From Gammaproteobacteria bacterium (GTDB lineage Bacteria > Pseudomonadota > Gammaproteobacteria > Poriferisulfidales > GCA-002705445): DNA of 64,000 bases. Of the stretch, positions 54,016-63,250 are shown piece after piece. Each line of letters begins with the position of its first letter. Within the stretch, counting starts at the first letter, position 1. Under the pieces are notes generated by a model. The model ran no database searches and was not told where the DNA came from. It saw only the letters and a program-made list of their open reading frames with translations. The DNA lies in assembly GCA_018674175.1 (NCBI GenBank), contig JABHAT010000029.1, positions 1 to 64,000 on the forward strand, written 5' to 3'. Made by a program: the position numbers and the translations under genes.

Positions 54016-55194
54016 TTACGTATCTTCATATAAAATTCTCCATTCTCCATCTTTTTCTATTTTCCAAAATAATTTCTTTTTAGAAGAGGTTCTAAAATTA
54101 TTACTTTCATAGTGTTGTCTAAAATCTGAGTATATTAGCCCATTGGTTTTTGGATAATAAAATAAATTTAAATTTTCAATTTTTACTTTAATAAAGGTTT
54201 TATTTTTTATTATCCTTAAAATATGAGCAACTCTTTGCTCAAAATTATGTTTTTCACTATTAAAATTTATAGAGTGTTTAGATATAAATGCATGGGGATC
54301 CAAGCTTTCCCAAGTCTCCTTCCATGAGCTAATAATTTCAATTGCTTTATTTTTATTTTGATGCCATTCATTTCTTTTTATCCATTTCACTTTTTCAACT
54401 AAAATTACAGGAGTCTCTCCAACAGAAATATATTTACCTAGCTTCTTTAAAGTGTGATTGCTAGTAACAATGCATCCTTCACTAGTCAAAGGAGGCCTGC
54501 TATAAACGTCCCTAGGCACTCCATGAACCCAGATACCGTAGCCAGTTTTTTTATTTTTTTTATCCCATGCGTTCGGATAATTTATAGGATATGCTCCACT
54601 CCCATAAAGTTCTGGTAAATCTTCATCTACTAATTGAGAAGTGACTTTATAGACACCTACTGGAGTTTTATTATCACCTGATATTTTTTTATTAAATCCA
54701 GCTTTTCCTATTGATACATAAAAATCTGCAATAATTTCTGGAACACCATTGCTATTTTTTACTAAATATAATCTAGATTCAGATAATTCAATTAAAAATG
54801 CATACTTTATATTATCAGCTAAACTAATTATTGACCTTGGAAGAAGGTCTTTTTTCTTGTATATAGAATCAAAATTTATTCTTGCTTTTGCTTCACTCTT
54901 TAGGTCATTTAAACCTTTGTCCTCAGACTTACTTCCTAGTAGAGGTTTTTTATTTAAGTATGCTGATAATAAATCGGCATAAATAATCTTACCTAATTTA
55001 AAGTTAGGAAAATTTTTACTTAATTTTTCAGCACTAAGTAAGGCATCTTCATTACTGCCGTTTCTCATAAAATCAATGATTCTTAATAATTCTATTTCAG
55101 CTTTTTCATTTGACGAAGGTTCAGCGTTTGAGTAAGAAAAATTACTCATAGATAGTAAAACTAATAGTAGTGCGGCATTAATTATAATACGCAT
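54016..55194 (-). CDS. L,D-transpeptidase (YkuD) with C-terminal NTF2/Cds6-like domain
   Basis: WVHGVPRDVYSRPPLTSEGCIVTSN catalytic motif; N-terminal signal; C-terminal WKIEKDGEWRILYED. Confidence 0.88.
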   Translation of the reverse strand: MRIIINAALLLVLLSMSNFSYSNAEPSSNEKAEIELLRIIDFMRNGSNEDALLSAEKLSKNFPNFKLGKIIYADLLSAYLNKKPLLGSKSEDKGLNDLKSEAKARINFDSIYKKKDLLPRSIISLADNIKYAFLIELSESRLYLVKNSNGVPEIIADFYVSIGKAGFNKKISGDNKTPVGVYKVTSQLVDEDLPELYGSGAYPINYPNAWDKKNKKTGYGIWVHGVPRDVYSRPPLTSEGCIVTSNHTLKKLGKYISVGETPVILVEKVKWIKRNEWHQNKNKAIEIISSWKETWESLDPHAFISKHSINFNSEKHNFEQRVAHILRIIKNKTFIKVKIENLNLFYYPKTNGLIYSDFRQHYESNNFRTSSKKKLFWKIEKDGEWRILYEDT

Positions 55195-56003
55195 TATTTA
55201 AGAGTGTATTCCCCTGTAATCTTAAAAATTTCTCCAACCAATGTAATTGTAAAATGTTTATTTACAACATCAGAAAATGAGTCAGAATTATATGATTGTG
55301 TGAACTGAGCAAGAATGTCTTTATTATCGTAGTTTATAAATTTTATATTAGATATTTTAATCTCAATATTATTTTTATTTTTTATTTTATTTTTTCTATC
55401 ATTCTTCCAAGCGCTATTAGATTTAAATTTTAATGAATGATAATTTTCCCCGTAACTTGAAAAGTATTTCTTAAAATCTTTATTTTGCCAAGAACTCGCC
55501 CATTCATTTATAAATTTTTTAACATCTTTTGGATCAATTTTATTTATATATGGAATTTTTTTTATATCGTCACTTTTAACTTGATTAAATTTTTTTTTAT
55601 TTGTAGTTTTTAAATTCTCTAGAAGTGTTAAATTTATATTGTTCTTAGGTTCTTTTATTGACAAAGCTTCTTCATATATTACGTTTGCTTGAAATGCATA
55701 TAAGTTAGTAAGATTTTTATATACTACATCAATATCTTTGTTACTAGTTATGGAGTTCCTAAGAATTTTAATGGCTTCATCAATATTCCCTAATTTTGCC
55801 TCTATGTAGGCCATATTATTTGAAATTTGAATATTATCTGGATTTTCTTTTGAAAGCTTTATAAGTATTTTTTTAGCTTTTGGAAAATTTTCTGACAAAA
55901 TAAGTGCATTTGCATCATTGAATCTTTCTTTGATATCTAAAGCATAAGAGGAGCAAATAGAGACATTTAATAAGAGAAAAGAAATTACTATTTTTATGTG
56001 CAT
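55194..56003 (-). CDS. TPR-containing exported protein with C-terminal NTF2/Cds6-like domain
   Basis: Signal peptide, TPR-like NFPKAKKILIKLSKENPDNIQISNNMAYIEAKLGNIDEAIKIL, then WASSWQNKDFKKYFSSY domain. Confidence 0.75.
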   Translation of the reverse strand: MHIKIVISFLLLNVSICSSYALDIKERFNDANALILSENFPKAKKILIKLSKENPDNIQISNNMAYIEAKLGNIDEAIKILRNSITSNKDIDVVYKNLTNLYAFQANVIYEEALSIKEPKNNINLTLLENLKTTNKKKFNQVKSDDIKKIPYINKIDPKDVKKFINEWASSWQNKDFKKYFSSYGENYHSLKFKSNSAWKNDRKNKIKNKNNIEIKISNIKFINYDNKDILAQFTQSYNSDSFSDVVNKHFTITLVGEIFKITGEYTLK

Positions 56004-56096
56004 TTAATATTATTTCAGTTGCTGTATAGTTATATAAAATAACATTATATGTTAAAAAGTTAATAATACAATAAATCTTAAAAAAATGGGCGGGTT

Positions 56097-56987
56097 ATGA
56101 ATATAACTATATTAGGTGGTACGGGCTTTGTTGGCCTGAGCTTGATTAATTGTTTAGCTAAAACAAAAAACAATGTGACCATAATTACCAGAAATAAAGA
56201 AAAAAATAAAAAAATACTTGTGTACCCAAATGTTGTATTAATTGAAGCAGATGTTCATAACGCAGAGGAACTTACAAAGCATACTAAAAAAACAGATGTA
56301 TTAATTAATTTAATAGGTATTTTAAACGAAAAAGGTCACAGTGGAAAAGGTTTTAGAAGTGCACACAGTGATCTAGTTAGGATTATACTTACGGTTTGTA
56401 AAGCTAATAATATAAAACGAATTTTACATATGGGTGCTTTAAAATCAGACCCAAAAGGACCTAGTCATTATTTAAGAACAAAGGGTGAGGCTGAAAGTTA
56501 TTTGATGACTTATGGAAAAAGATTCGCAAATATAACAATTTTTAAACCATCGGTTATTTTTGGAAAAAACGATAGTTTTATATTAAGATTTAGTAATCTA
56601 CTAAACTTTGTTCCGTTCGTATTTCCACTGGCTTGCCATGATTCTAAATTTGCTCCAATTTTTGTTGATGAATTATCAGATTTTGTTGTTAAATCAATAA
56701 ACGAATCAAAGAGTTTTAATAAGCAGTATAATTTATGCGGCCCAAAAATATATAGTTTAAAAGAAATATTGGAAATTGTAATTAAAGAAAAAAATAGAAA
56801 TATTAAGGTAATACCTTTATCAAAAACTATGTCTAAAATTCAAGCTAGTATAATGGAGTTTGTTCCCGGAAAACCTTTTTCAATTGATAACTTTAATTCT
56901 TGTCAAATAGATAGTATATGTAAATCAGATCATGATTTTTATTCAGATCTAGAAACTATAATTCCAACATATATAAAACCAAATTAA
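56097..56987 (+). CDS. NAD(P)-dependent epimerase / complex I NDUFA9-like protein
   Basis: ITILGGTGFVGLSLINCLAK, YLRTKGEAE, FKPSVIFGKND. Confidence 0.9.
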   Translation: MNITILGGTGFVGLSLINCLAKTKNNVTIITRNKEKNKKILVYPNVVLIEADVHNAEELTKHTKKTDVLINLIGILNEKGHSGKGFRSAHSDLVRIILTVCKANNIKRILHMGALKSDPKGPSHYLRTKGEAESYLMTYGKRFANITIFKPSVIFGKNDSFILRFSNLLNFVPFVFPLACHDSKFAPIFVDELSDFVVKSINESKSFNKQYNLCGPKIYSLKEILEIVIKEKNRNIKVIPLSKTMSKIQASIMEFVPGKPFSIDNFNSCQIDSICKSDHDFYSDLETIIPTYIKPN

Positions 56988-56995
56988 GATAAGCC

Positions 56996-58087
56996 ATGAA
57001 AATATACCTTGTTGGTGGTGCAATCAGAGATAAATTATTAGGACTAATACCTAAGGAAAATGATTGGGTTGTAGTTAATAGTAATCAGAAGGAATTATTA
57101 GATTTAGGATACAAGCAAGTTGGAAAGCAATTCCCAGTTTTTCTTCACCCTAAAACATCAGAAGAATATGCATTAGCCAGGCTAGAAAAAAAAATAGATA
57201 GAGGTCACAAAGGTTTTAAATTTGACACAAGTAAAAGTGTTACATTAGAACAAGATTTATTTAGAAGAGATTTAACTATAAACGCAATAGCCCAAGATGA
57301 AAACGAAGAGTTAATAGATCCTTATAATGGTATAGGCGACATAAATAAAAGAATAATAAGGCATGTTTCGGAAGCCTTTTGTGAAGATCCATTAAGAGTT
57401 TTTAGAGTAGCAAGATTTTGTGCAAAACTTGCAGAATATGATTTTAGTATCCATGAAACAACATATGAGGAAATGAAAAAAGTTGTAGACTCTAAAGAAA
57501 TAGAGACTTTATCTAAAGAACGCTTGTGGGGCGAACTGTCAAAATCATTCAATACAAAGAGTCCATGGATATTTTTTCAAGTTTTAATAGATTCAAAAGT
57601 GGCAGAAAAATATTTTCCTGAACTAATAAGTAATGAGCCATTAAAGAAAAAAATTATATATTTTTCAAATACAAAAATAGAAAAAGATGTATTTTTATCA
57701 TTAGTTGGTTTTTCTATAGATTTTGTTGAATCATTTGGTTTCCCAAAAAAAGTTTTAGACTTATATTTTATGTTTAATGAATTTGGCGCTAAGTTTGTTT
57801 CAATAAAATTAGATGATAAAAATATACTTGATTTTTTAAATAGATTAGACGCTTTTAGAAGACCTGAAAGGCTAAATATTTTTTTAAATCAGATGCAACA
57901 TTTTTTTAATTTTCATAAAATAAATGAAAAAGAAAAAATTAATATATTTACAGATTTGCACGAAATAATAAAAGAAAAAATTGAGTATGGTGATTTGTCA
58001 TCAATTAGTGTTGAGGAAATAAAAAAGAGGGTAGAGAGTATTAATATTAATATTATTAATTTAGTGTTAAGTAAAAAAAGTAAGTAA
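56996..58087 (+). CDS. cca: tRNA nucleotidyltransferase (CCA-adding)
   Basis: YLVGGAIRDKLLGL, RRDLTINAIAQDENEELIDPYNGIGDI, RVFRVARFCAKL. Confidence 0.95.
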   Translation: MKIYLVGGAIRDKLLGLIPKENDWVVVNSNQKELLDLGYKQVGKQFPVFLHPKTSEEYALARLEKKIDRGHKGFKFDTSKSVTLEQDLFRRDLTINAIAQDENEELIDPYNGIGDINKRIIRHVSEAFCEDPLRVFRVARFCAKLAEYDFSIHETTYEEMKKVVDSKEIETLSKERLWGELSKSFNTKSPWIFFQVLIDSKVAEKYFPELISNEPLKKKIIYFSNTKIEKDVFLSLVGFSIDFVESFGFPKKVLDLYFMFNEFGAKFVSIKLDDKNILDFLNRLDAFRRPERLNIFLNQMQHFFNFHKINEKEKINIFTDLHEIIKEKIEYGDLSSISVEEIKKRVESININIINLVLSKKSK

Positions 58088-58861
58088 AAATAAGCCTAAA
58101 AATATTCTGTATATCATAAATGGATAGAATCCTATTTTATTTATATACGATATGAAATATTTAATCACAGCATATGAAATTAAAAAAGATATTATTATTG
58201 AAATTAATATTTTTAAAATTGTGTAGTAATCCAGAATATGGTAATTAATAGAGTATATTTCATATAACATTGCTAACAGTATAACTGGGAAAGATAGAAC
58301 AAGAGCAATTATAACTGTACTTTTTTTATTGTAACCAAGAAGCAGAGCCCCTAATATTATAATTGCAGATCTTGATGTTCCAGGTACTAGTGCTAAAGCT
58401 TGGAAGAGACCAATAAATAACATGTCATAATTACTTATATCTATAATATTTTTTTCTGGCCTTTTAAGAACAAAATCTCTTAGGAGCTCAGTTAATATAA
58501 AAAGAAGTGCTATCAATAATGTAGATATTGCTATAACTTCTATAGACCTTAAATTTGTAGTTATATAATCATGATACAAGAATCCAAAAATTAATACTGG
58601 CATAGAACCTATAAATAATTTTCCTATTCCAATATGATGTTTCGATGATTTGGAATCTTTGAAATATTGATTATTTAATATAAAGTAGAAGATAACTGCT
58701 AATAAAGAACCAAAATGCATTGAAACGTCAATAAGAATATTCTGATCAATCCAACCAAATAATTTTGGAATTAAAATTAAATGAGCAGAGCTAGAAATAG
58801 GAAGAAACTCAGTAATTCCCTGAATTATTGACAAGAATATTACTTGAAATAAATCATTCAT
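58067..58861 (-). CDS. uppP: Undecaprenyl-diphosphatase
   Basis: IIQGITEFLPISSSAHLIL, LVPGTSRSAIIILGALLLG. Confidence 0.97.
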   Translation of the reverse strand: MNDLFQVIFLSIIQGITEFLPISSSAHLILIPKLFGWIDQNILIDVSMHFGSLLAVIFYFILNNQYFKDSKSSKHHIGIGKLFIGSMPVLIFGFLYHDYITTNLRSIEVIAISTLLIALLFILTELLRDFVLKRPEKNIIDISNYDMLFIGLFQALALVPGTSRSAIIILGALLLGYNKKSTVIIALVLSFPVILLAMLYEIYSINYHILDYYTILKILISIIISFLISYAVIKYFISYINKIGFYPFMIYRIFLGLFLLTFFT

Positions 58862-59961
58862 AACTTGTGCCTAAAATCTTTAAAAGGCATTTTGAAATTA
58901 CCATCATCATCATCACACAATATCATCATTTTAAAATTTTCTCCCATATCCGAAGGTAATAGCAAAGTTTTTAGAATATTATTTTTTTTATTTGAATCAT
59001 TTATTTTTAAAGAATTCTCCAAGATATTTGTATTAAGAAGAAATTCGGTTTGAGTTGTGTAAGAAACTAATTGCAAATTATTCAAATTAGAAATTCTATT
59101 AACTCTAGAAAAATCAACACTTGTAGAAATATCAAAATTACCTTGGTCAGTAAGTGGATCAGATATTTTTTTGTGATTCTTATAGAATTGGATAGTTCCT
59201 TTTGTTCTTTCTGGATGATAAAATTCTTTTTCGTTATATCCGTAGTCAATGATTAAAAAAATAAAGTTTTTTACCCCGCTAATTGAATCAGAAAGAAATT
59301 TTTTATATAAAGTATTTATCTCAAAAATATAATTGTTAGGTATACTTGATCCTATCCTCAATTCAATATTTTTAATTTTTTTCTGCAGGTGGTCACTACA
59401 ATCTATTTTAGAAAAGTAAAGTTTATTATTTTTAGATTTTATTACTTTCTCATAAAAAATATTATTTTCTCTAAATAATATTTTTGATGGTATTGCATCT
59501 AAGACCTCATTTGCTAATAAAAAAACATTTTCAATATTTTTTACCTCATCTATCCACTCAACTATATCTTTGTATTTTTCCGGGAGTAATTTAATTTTTT
59601 TTTCTTGCTGCTTCCTTAAATAAATACTTTTTTCTAAAATGTAGTATTTTTTTGGAATATCATTATCCTTAATATTTTTTAGGAAGTTATACGCCATTTC
59701 TCCGCTGCCCGCACCAAATTCCAAAATATTGTCAATTTTTTTATATTTTTTACATTGCAGGTAAAAATTTATAATAGACTCTGTATATATAGATGATAAT
59801 TCTGGAGCAGTTATAAAGTCAGAATTTTTTTGGTCAAAACTAATATGTTTATTATTATAATACCCAAGATGTGATTCATACAAACAAATGTCCGTATAGC
59901 AATCAAAAGTTAAATAACCATCTTGTTTAGCTTTTGCATGTATTTTCTTTAATAATTCCAC
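58858..59961 (-). CDS. SAM-dependent methyltransferase, NDUFAF7/DUF185 family
   Basis: ITAPELSSIY, ILEFGAGSGEMA, LLANEVLDAIPSK, IIDYGYNEKEFYHPERTKGT. Confidence 0.92.
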   Translation of the reverse strand: MELLKKIHAKAKQDGYLTFDCYTDICLYESHLGYYNNKHISFDQKNSDFITAPELSSIYTESIINFYLQCKKYKKIDNILEFGAGSGEMAYNFLKNIKDNDIPKKYYILEKSIYLRKQQEKKIKLLPEKYKDIVEWIDEVKNIENVFLLANEVLDAIPSKILFRENNIFYEKVIKSKNNKLYFSKIDCSDHLQKKIKNIELRIGSSIPNNYIFEINTLYKKFLSDSISGVKNFIFLIIDYGYNEKEFYHPERTKGTIQFYKNHKKISDPLTDQGNFDISTSVDFSRVNRISNLNNLQLVSYTTQTEFLLNTNILENSLKINDSNKKNNILKTLLLPSDMGENFKMMILCDDDDGNFKMPFKDFRHKL

Positions 59962-60020
59962 GTAGTACCCTATATTTTGTTTATTAACAGAATAGCTTAA
60001 TTATCAAGTATAATGTTTTT

Positions 60021-60764
60021 ATGAATCAAAAAAATACAAAAATTGTCCTAATTACTGGAGCCGGAAAAAGACTTGGAGAAGCAACAGCTTTAAAGCTTCA
60101 TTCTTTGGGAATGGATGTAATTATTCATTATAATAGCTCTGAAAAGGCGGCAAAAAAATTGGTATCTAATATGAACGATGTTAGAAAAAACTCGGCAATA
60201 TCAATTAAGTTAAATTTAAGAGATTTTACAAGCTATGAAAAAGAATTTTCCAAATTAGATGAAAAATGGTCAAGTATTGATGTTCTGATAAATAATGCTT
60301 CTACTTTTTATCCAACAAATATTCAGAATACAACATTTGAAAATTGGGATGATTTACATGATGTTAATCTTAAAGCGCCTTTTTTTATCTCTAAATTTTT
60401 TTATAAATCTTTAAAAAATAATAAAGGTTGTATAATAAATATTGTTGATATTCATGCAGATCGACCACTTGATGAATTTTCAATTTATTCTATGGCAAAA
60501 GCTGGTTTAAAAATGCTTACTAAATCATTGGCATTAGAATTCGGCCCCGAAATAAGAGTTAATGGTGTTTCTCCAGGTTCCGTAATGTGGCCAGAAAATA
60601 AAGAGTATGAAAGTAAGCAACAAGAAATTATTGAGAGTACTGCACTTAAAAGACAAGGTGATAGACAAGATATAGCTTTAACATGCGCATTTTTAATTAA
60701 TGATGCGAATTATATTACAGGCCAAATAATTAACGTGGATGGAGGCAGGAGTTTAAGCAGGTAA
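60021..60764 (+). CDS. Pteridine reductase-like SDR (FolM family)
   Basis: ITGAGKRLGEATALKL with Arg in the TGxxxRxG motif, YSMAKAGLKMLTKSLALE, adjacent to folB. Confidence 0.88.
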   Translation: MNQKNTKIVLITGAGKRLGEATALKLHSLGMDVIIHYNSSEKAAKKLVSNMNDVRKNSAISIKLNLRDFTSYEKEFSKLDEKWSSIDVLINNASTFYPTNIQNTTFENWDDLHDVNLKAPFFISKFFYKSLKNNKGCIINIVDIHADRPLDEFSIYSMAKAGLKMLTKSLALEFGPEIRVNGVSPGSVMWPENKEYESKQQEIIESTALKRQGDRQDIALTCAFLINDANYITGQIINVDGGRSLSR

Positions 60765-61121
60765 CTAATTACTTCTTGTTATAGTTATTCCAACATCTTC
60801 AGAGCCGCGAATAGCACCAGGTTTACTTATTGAAAGAGTAATATATTCAACTTTAAATTCGACCAAGACGAGATTTGCAATATTTTCAATAAGTGTCTCT
60901 ATAAGTTCGTGTTTATTATCACTAACATAATCCTTAATACAGTTTGAAAGAGCTTTATAGTCTAAAGAGTGATTTACATCATCAGTTTTAGCAGCCTTCG
61001 AAATATCAAAACCAACCTCTAAATCTATTCTTATAATTTGCTCTATTTGTTTTTCCCACTCAAATAGCCCAATTCTGGTCAACAAACGTAAGTTTTTTAA
61101 GAAAATTTTATCCATATGCAT
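60765..61121 (-). CDS. folB: Dihydroneopterin aldolase
   Basis: MDKIFLKNLRLLTRIGLFEWEK, DVNHSLDYKAL, KPGAIRGSEDVGITI. Confidence 0.94.
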   Translation of the reverse strand: MHMDKIFLKNLRLLTRIGLFEWEKQIEQIIRIDLEVGFDISKAAKTDDVNHSLDYKALSNCIKDYVSDNKHELIETLIENIANLVLVEFKVEYITLSISKPGAIRGSEDVGITITRSN

Positions 61122-61157
61122 GCGATTATAGTGTATTATTGCATTTAATGTTGTGTA

Positions 61158-61183
61158 GATAGCAAATATTTGTTATCTTTTTT
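61158..61183 (+). terminator. Terminator-like hairpin plus T-tract 25 bp upstream of rpmB
   Basis: GATAGCAAATATTTGTTATC followed by TTTTTTC; ends 25 bp before the L28 ATG at 61209. Confidence 0.6.
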
Positions 61184-61208
61184 CTTTTTTAAAAGGTTTG
61201 GGTTTAAT

Positions 61209-61433
61209 ATGTCAAGAATATGCGAAGTAACTGGTAAGAAGCCAATGTCGGGAAATAACGTTTCTCATGCAAAAAATAGAACAAGGAGAAGATTTTTGCC
61301 AAATCTACAAATGCATAGATTTTGGGTAGAAGCTCAAAATAGATGGATTTCATTAAGAATTTCAAGAAAAGGATTGAGAATTATTGAGAAAAAAGGTATC
61401 GAAACAGTACTTAAGGATATTAAGAAAATATGA
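61209..61433 (+). CDS. rpmB: 50S ribosomal protein L28
   Basis: [37 protein letters not shown] 61209 preferred to track start 61170. Confidence 0.98.
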   Translation: MSRICEVTGKKPMSGNNVSHAKNRTRRRFLPNLQMHRFWVEAQNRWISLRISRKGLRIIEKKGIETVLKDIKKI

Positions 61434-61585
61434 GAGAAAAAATAAAATTAGTGTCATCTGCAAAAACAGGACATTATTATACAACTACTAAAAATAAGAA
61501 AAATACACCTGATAAAATAGAAATTAAGAAATTTGACCCAGTTGTAAGAAAACACGTTACTTACAAAGAATCAAAAATAAAATAA
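61430..61585 (+). CDS. rpmG: 50S ribosomal protein L33 (zinc-free form)
   Basis: Not in the ORF track (51 aa); [51 protein letters not shown]; overlaps rpmB stop. Confidence 0.97.
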   Translation: MREKIKLVSSAKTGHYYTTTKNKKNTPDKIEIKKFDPVVRKHVTYKESKIK

Positions 61586-61588
61586 TTA

Positions 61589-61900
61589 TTATTCTGGAGC
61601 AGGACAAAAACATTGTCCTTTAGAATTCCAGGCACACCTTCCAGTTTCACCACCTTTGCTTTTCCACATGGCGCAACCAACACCTGTCGCTCTTGGTCCC
61701 AATGGATCAGCAACCTTAACAGCAATTTTATCTTTAATATTAACAGTTACATACTCAAATTGAGATTCATTTTCATTTGTAATAACAGCTTCTACTTCTG
61801 CCTCTTCTTCATCAAAAGCCCAGTCTTTTAAATCACCAATTGTTGAGCAACCGGAAAGTAATAAAAATATGATAAACGAAAAAATAACTTTAATATTCAT
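61589..61900 (-). CDS. Small lipoprotein of unknown function
   Basis: Lipobox IFLLLSGCS; acidic linker and Cys-rich C-terminus GCAMWKSKGGETGRCAWNSKGQCFCPAPE. Confidence 0.75.
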   Translation of the reverse strand: MNIKVIFSFIIFLLLSGCSTIGDLKDWAFDEEEAEVEAVITNENESQFEYVTVNIKDKIAVKVADPLGPRATGVGCAMWKSKGGETGRCAWNSKGQCFCPAPE

Positions 61901-62057
61901 GTTATAAAACTCCTAATTTAATCCCATATGTTCAATTAATAAATTTTTACTATTATAACTTTATTTAATTTATAATGTACTTAAATTTTTTATATTTACA
62001 AAAATATAATAAATAATATAGCTAAATTAGCCTCAAAATCATATAAAGAGAACATCT

Positions 62058-62996
62058 GTGTCAATAAACATTTTTTTATCAGACAAATTACCAGAAGAAA
62101 GGAATAAGCTTTTAACAGCAATATCTTTTAATAAAAAGATAGATTACACAAACAATATATTGTCAGTAGGAATGTCTGCAATTAATGGAAAAAATCTATA
62201 TGAAATTTGGGAGGTTAAAGATAAGGTTGACCGAAGTACTTATAATAATATTGATGTATCAAGAAATAAGTATTGTCTATTTGGCTCAATTATAATTGAT
62301 AATAAAGGCTCTTACGAAGAAATTAGATTAGAAATACAGAAAAAATACCTAGATTTTTTTAAAATATCAAATGAAAATGGTATGCGTATTGTTAAAATTT
62401 GGCATTATTTGCCAGAATTACTTAAAGCATACCCAGATAAAAAAACTAATTACTCTTTACTGTGTGAATCTAGAGAAGAAATATATAGAAATTTTTATAA
62501 AAATTCAGATTATCCAGCTGCAACAGTCATTGGCATAGAGGGCAATAAAATTTTAATATATTTTTTAGCAGCTTCTTGTGAAACTTACGAAGTTATAGAG
62601 AATGAAAGGCAAGTTAGTTCATATAACTACCCACAAAATATTTTTTCAGAAAAACCAATGTTTTCAAGAGCTGTAAGCTTCTCTTTTAAAGATAATATTC
62701 AAAAGAAAATAATGATATCTGGAACTGCAAGTATAAAGGGATATGAATCAGTTCATGAATCAGACGTTGCTAAGCAACTTGACGAGGCATTAAAAAATTA
62801 TAAAACCTTTGCTAAGCTAGAAAGTAATCCTTCAAATATATGTAGAGTCTATTTAACAAAATATCAAACAGAAAATCTTTCAATTGTAACAAAGAAATTA
62901 GAAAATTTTTTTGGGACTAATCAATATATTTTATTACAAGGTGATATTTGCAGAAGTGAACTATTAATAGAAATAGAGGGTGTATCAAATGCCTAA
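62058..62996 (+). CDS. Chorismatase-like protein (FkbO/Hyg5/XanB2 family)
   Basis: FSRAVSFSFKDNIQKKIMISGTASIKGYESVHESDVAKQLDEALKNYKTFA followed by LLQGDICRSELLIEIEGV; GTG start. Confidence 0.75.
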   Translation: MSINIFLSDKLPEERNKLLTAISFNKKIDYTNNILSVGMSAINGKNLYEIWEVKDKVDRSTYNNIDVSRNKYCLFGSIIIDNKGSYEEIRLEIQKKYLDFFKISNENGMRIVKIWHYLPELLKAYPDKKTNYSLLCESREEIYRNFYKNSDYPAATVIGIEGNKILIYFLAASCETYEVIENERQVSSYNYPQNIFSEKPMFSRAVSFSFKDNIQKKIMISGTASIKGYESVHESDVAKQLDEALKNYKTFAKLESNPSNICRVYLTKYQTENLSIVTKKLENFFGTNQYILLQGDICRSELLIEIEGVSNA

Positions 62997-63231
62997 TGTT
63001 ATATATAGAATTAAAACTGATATAGCGATGTTTGAAATTAAAACTGAACCGCTAGGTCTTTGGGATCTTTGGATAAATTCTATGCCAACGTTGACTTTTT
63101 CTTCTCCTCAAGAAGCTGCTAATGCTGTTATTAATAAGAAAACCGGATATTCTATTTGGGATAATCAAGAAAAAAAAATTAGTGATCATTTTAAAGAAAT
63201 TAAAAATTGGGAAAAAATCTCTGAAAATTAA
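62989..63231 (+). CDS. Small hypothetical protein, partner of the chorismatase-like gene
   Basis: 80 aa ORF overlapping the upstream gene stop; ATG at 62989. Confidence 0.65.
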   Translation: MPNVIYRIKTDIAMFEIKTEPLGLWDLWINSMPTLTFSSPQEAANAVINKKTGYSIWDNQEKKISDHFKEIKNWEKISEN

Positions 63232-63250
63232 AAAACAGGTATAAGCGTTT

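Noticed and set aside
58900-58925. ATC trinucleotide run in the NDUFAF7-like gene
   Set aside because: Encodes a short Asp run (DDDD) within the reading frame; ordinary coding repeat.
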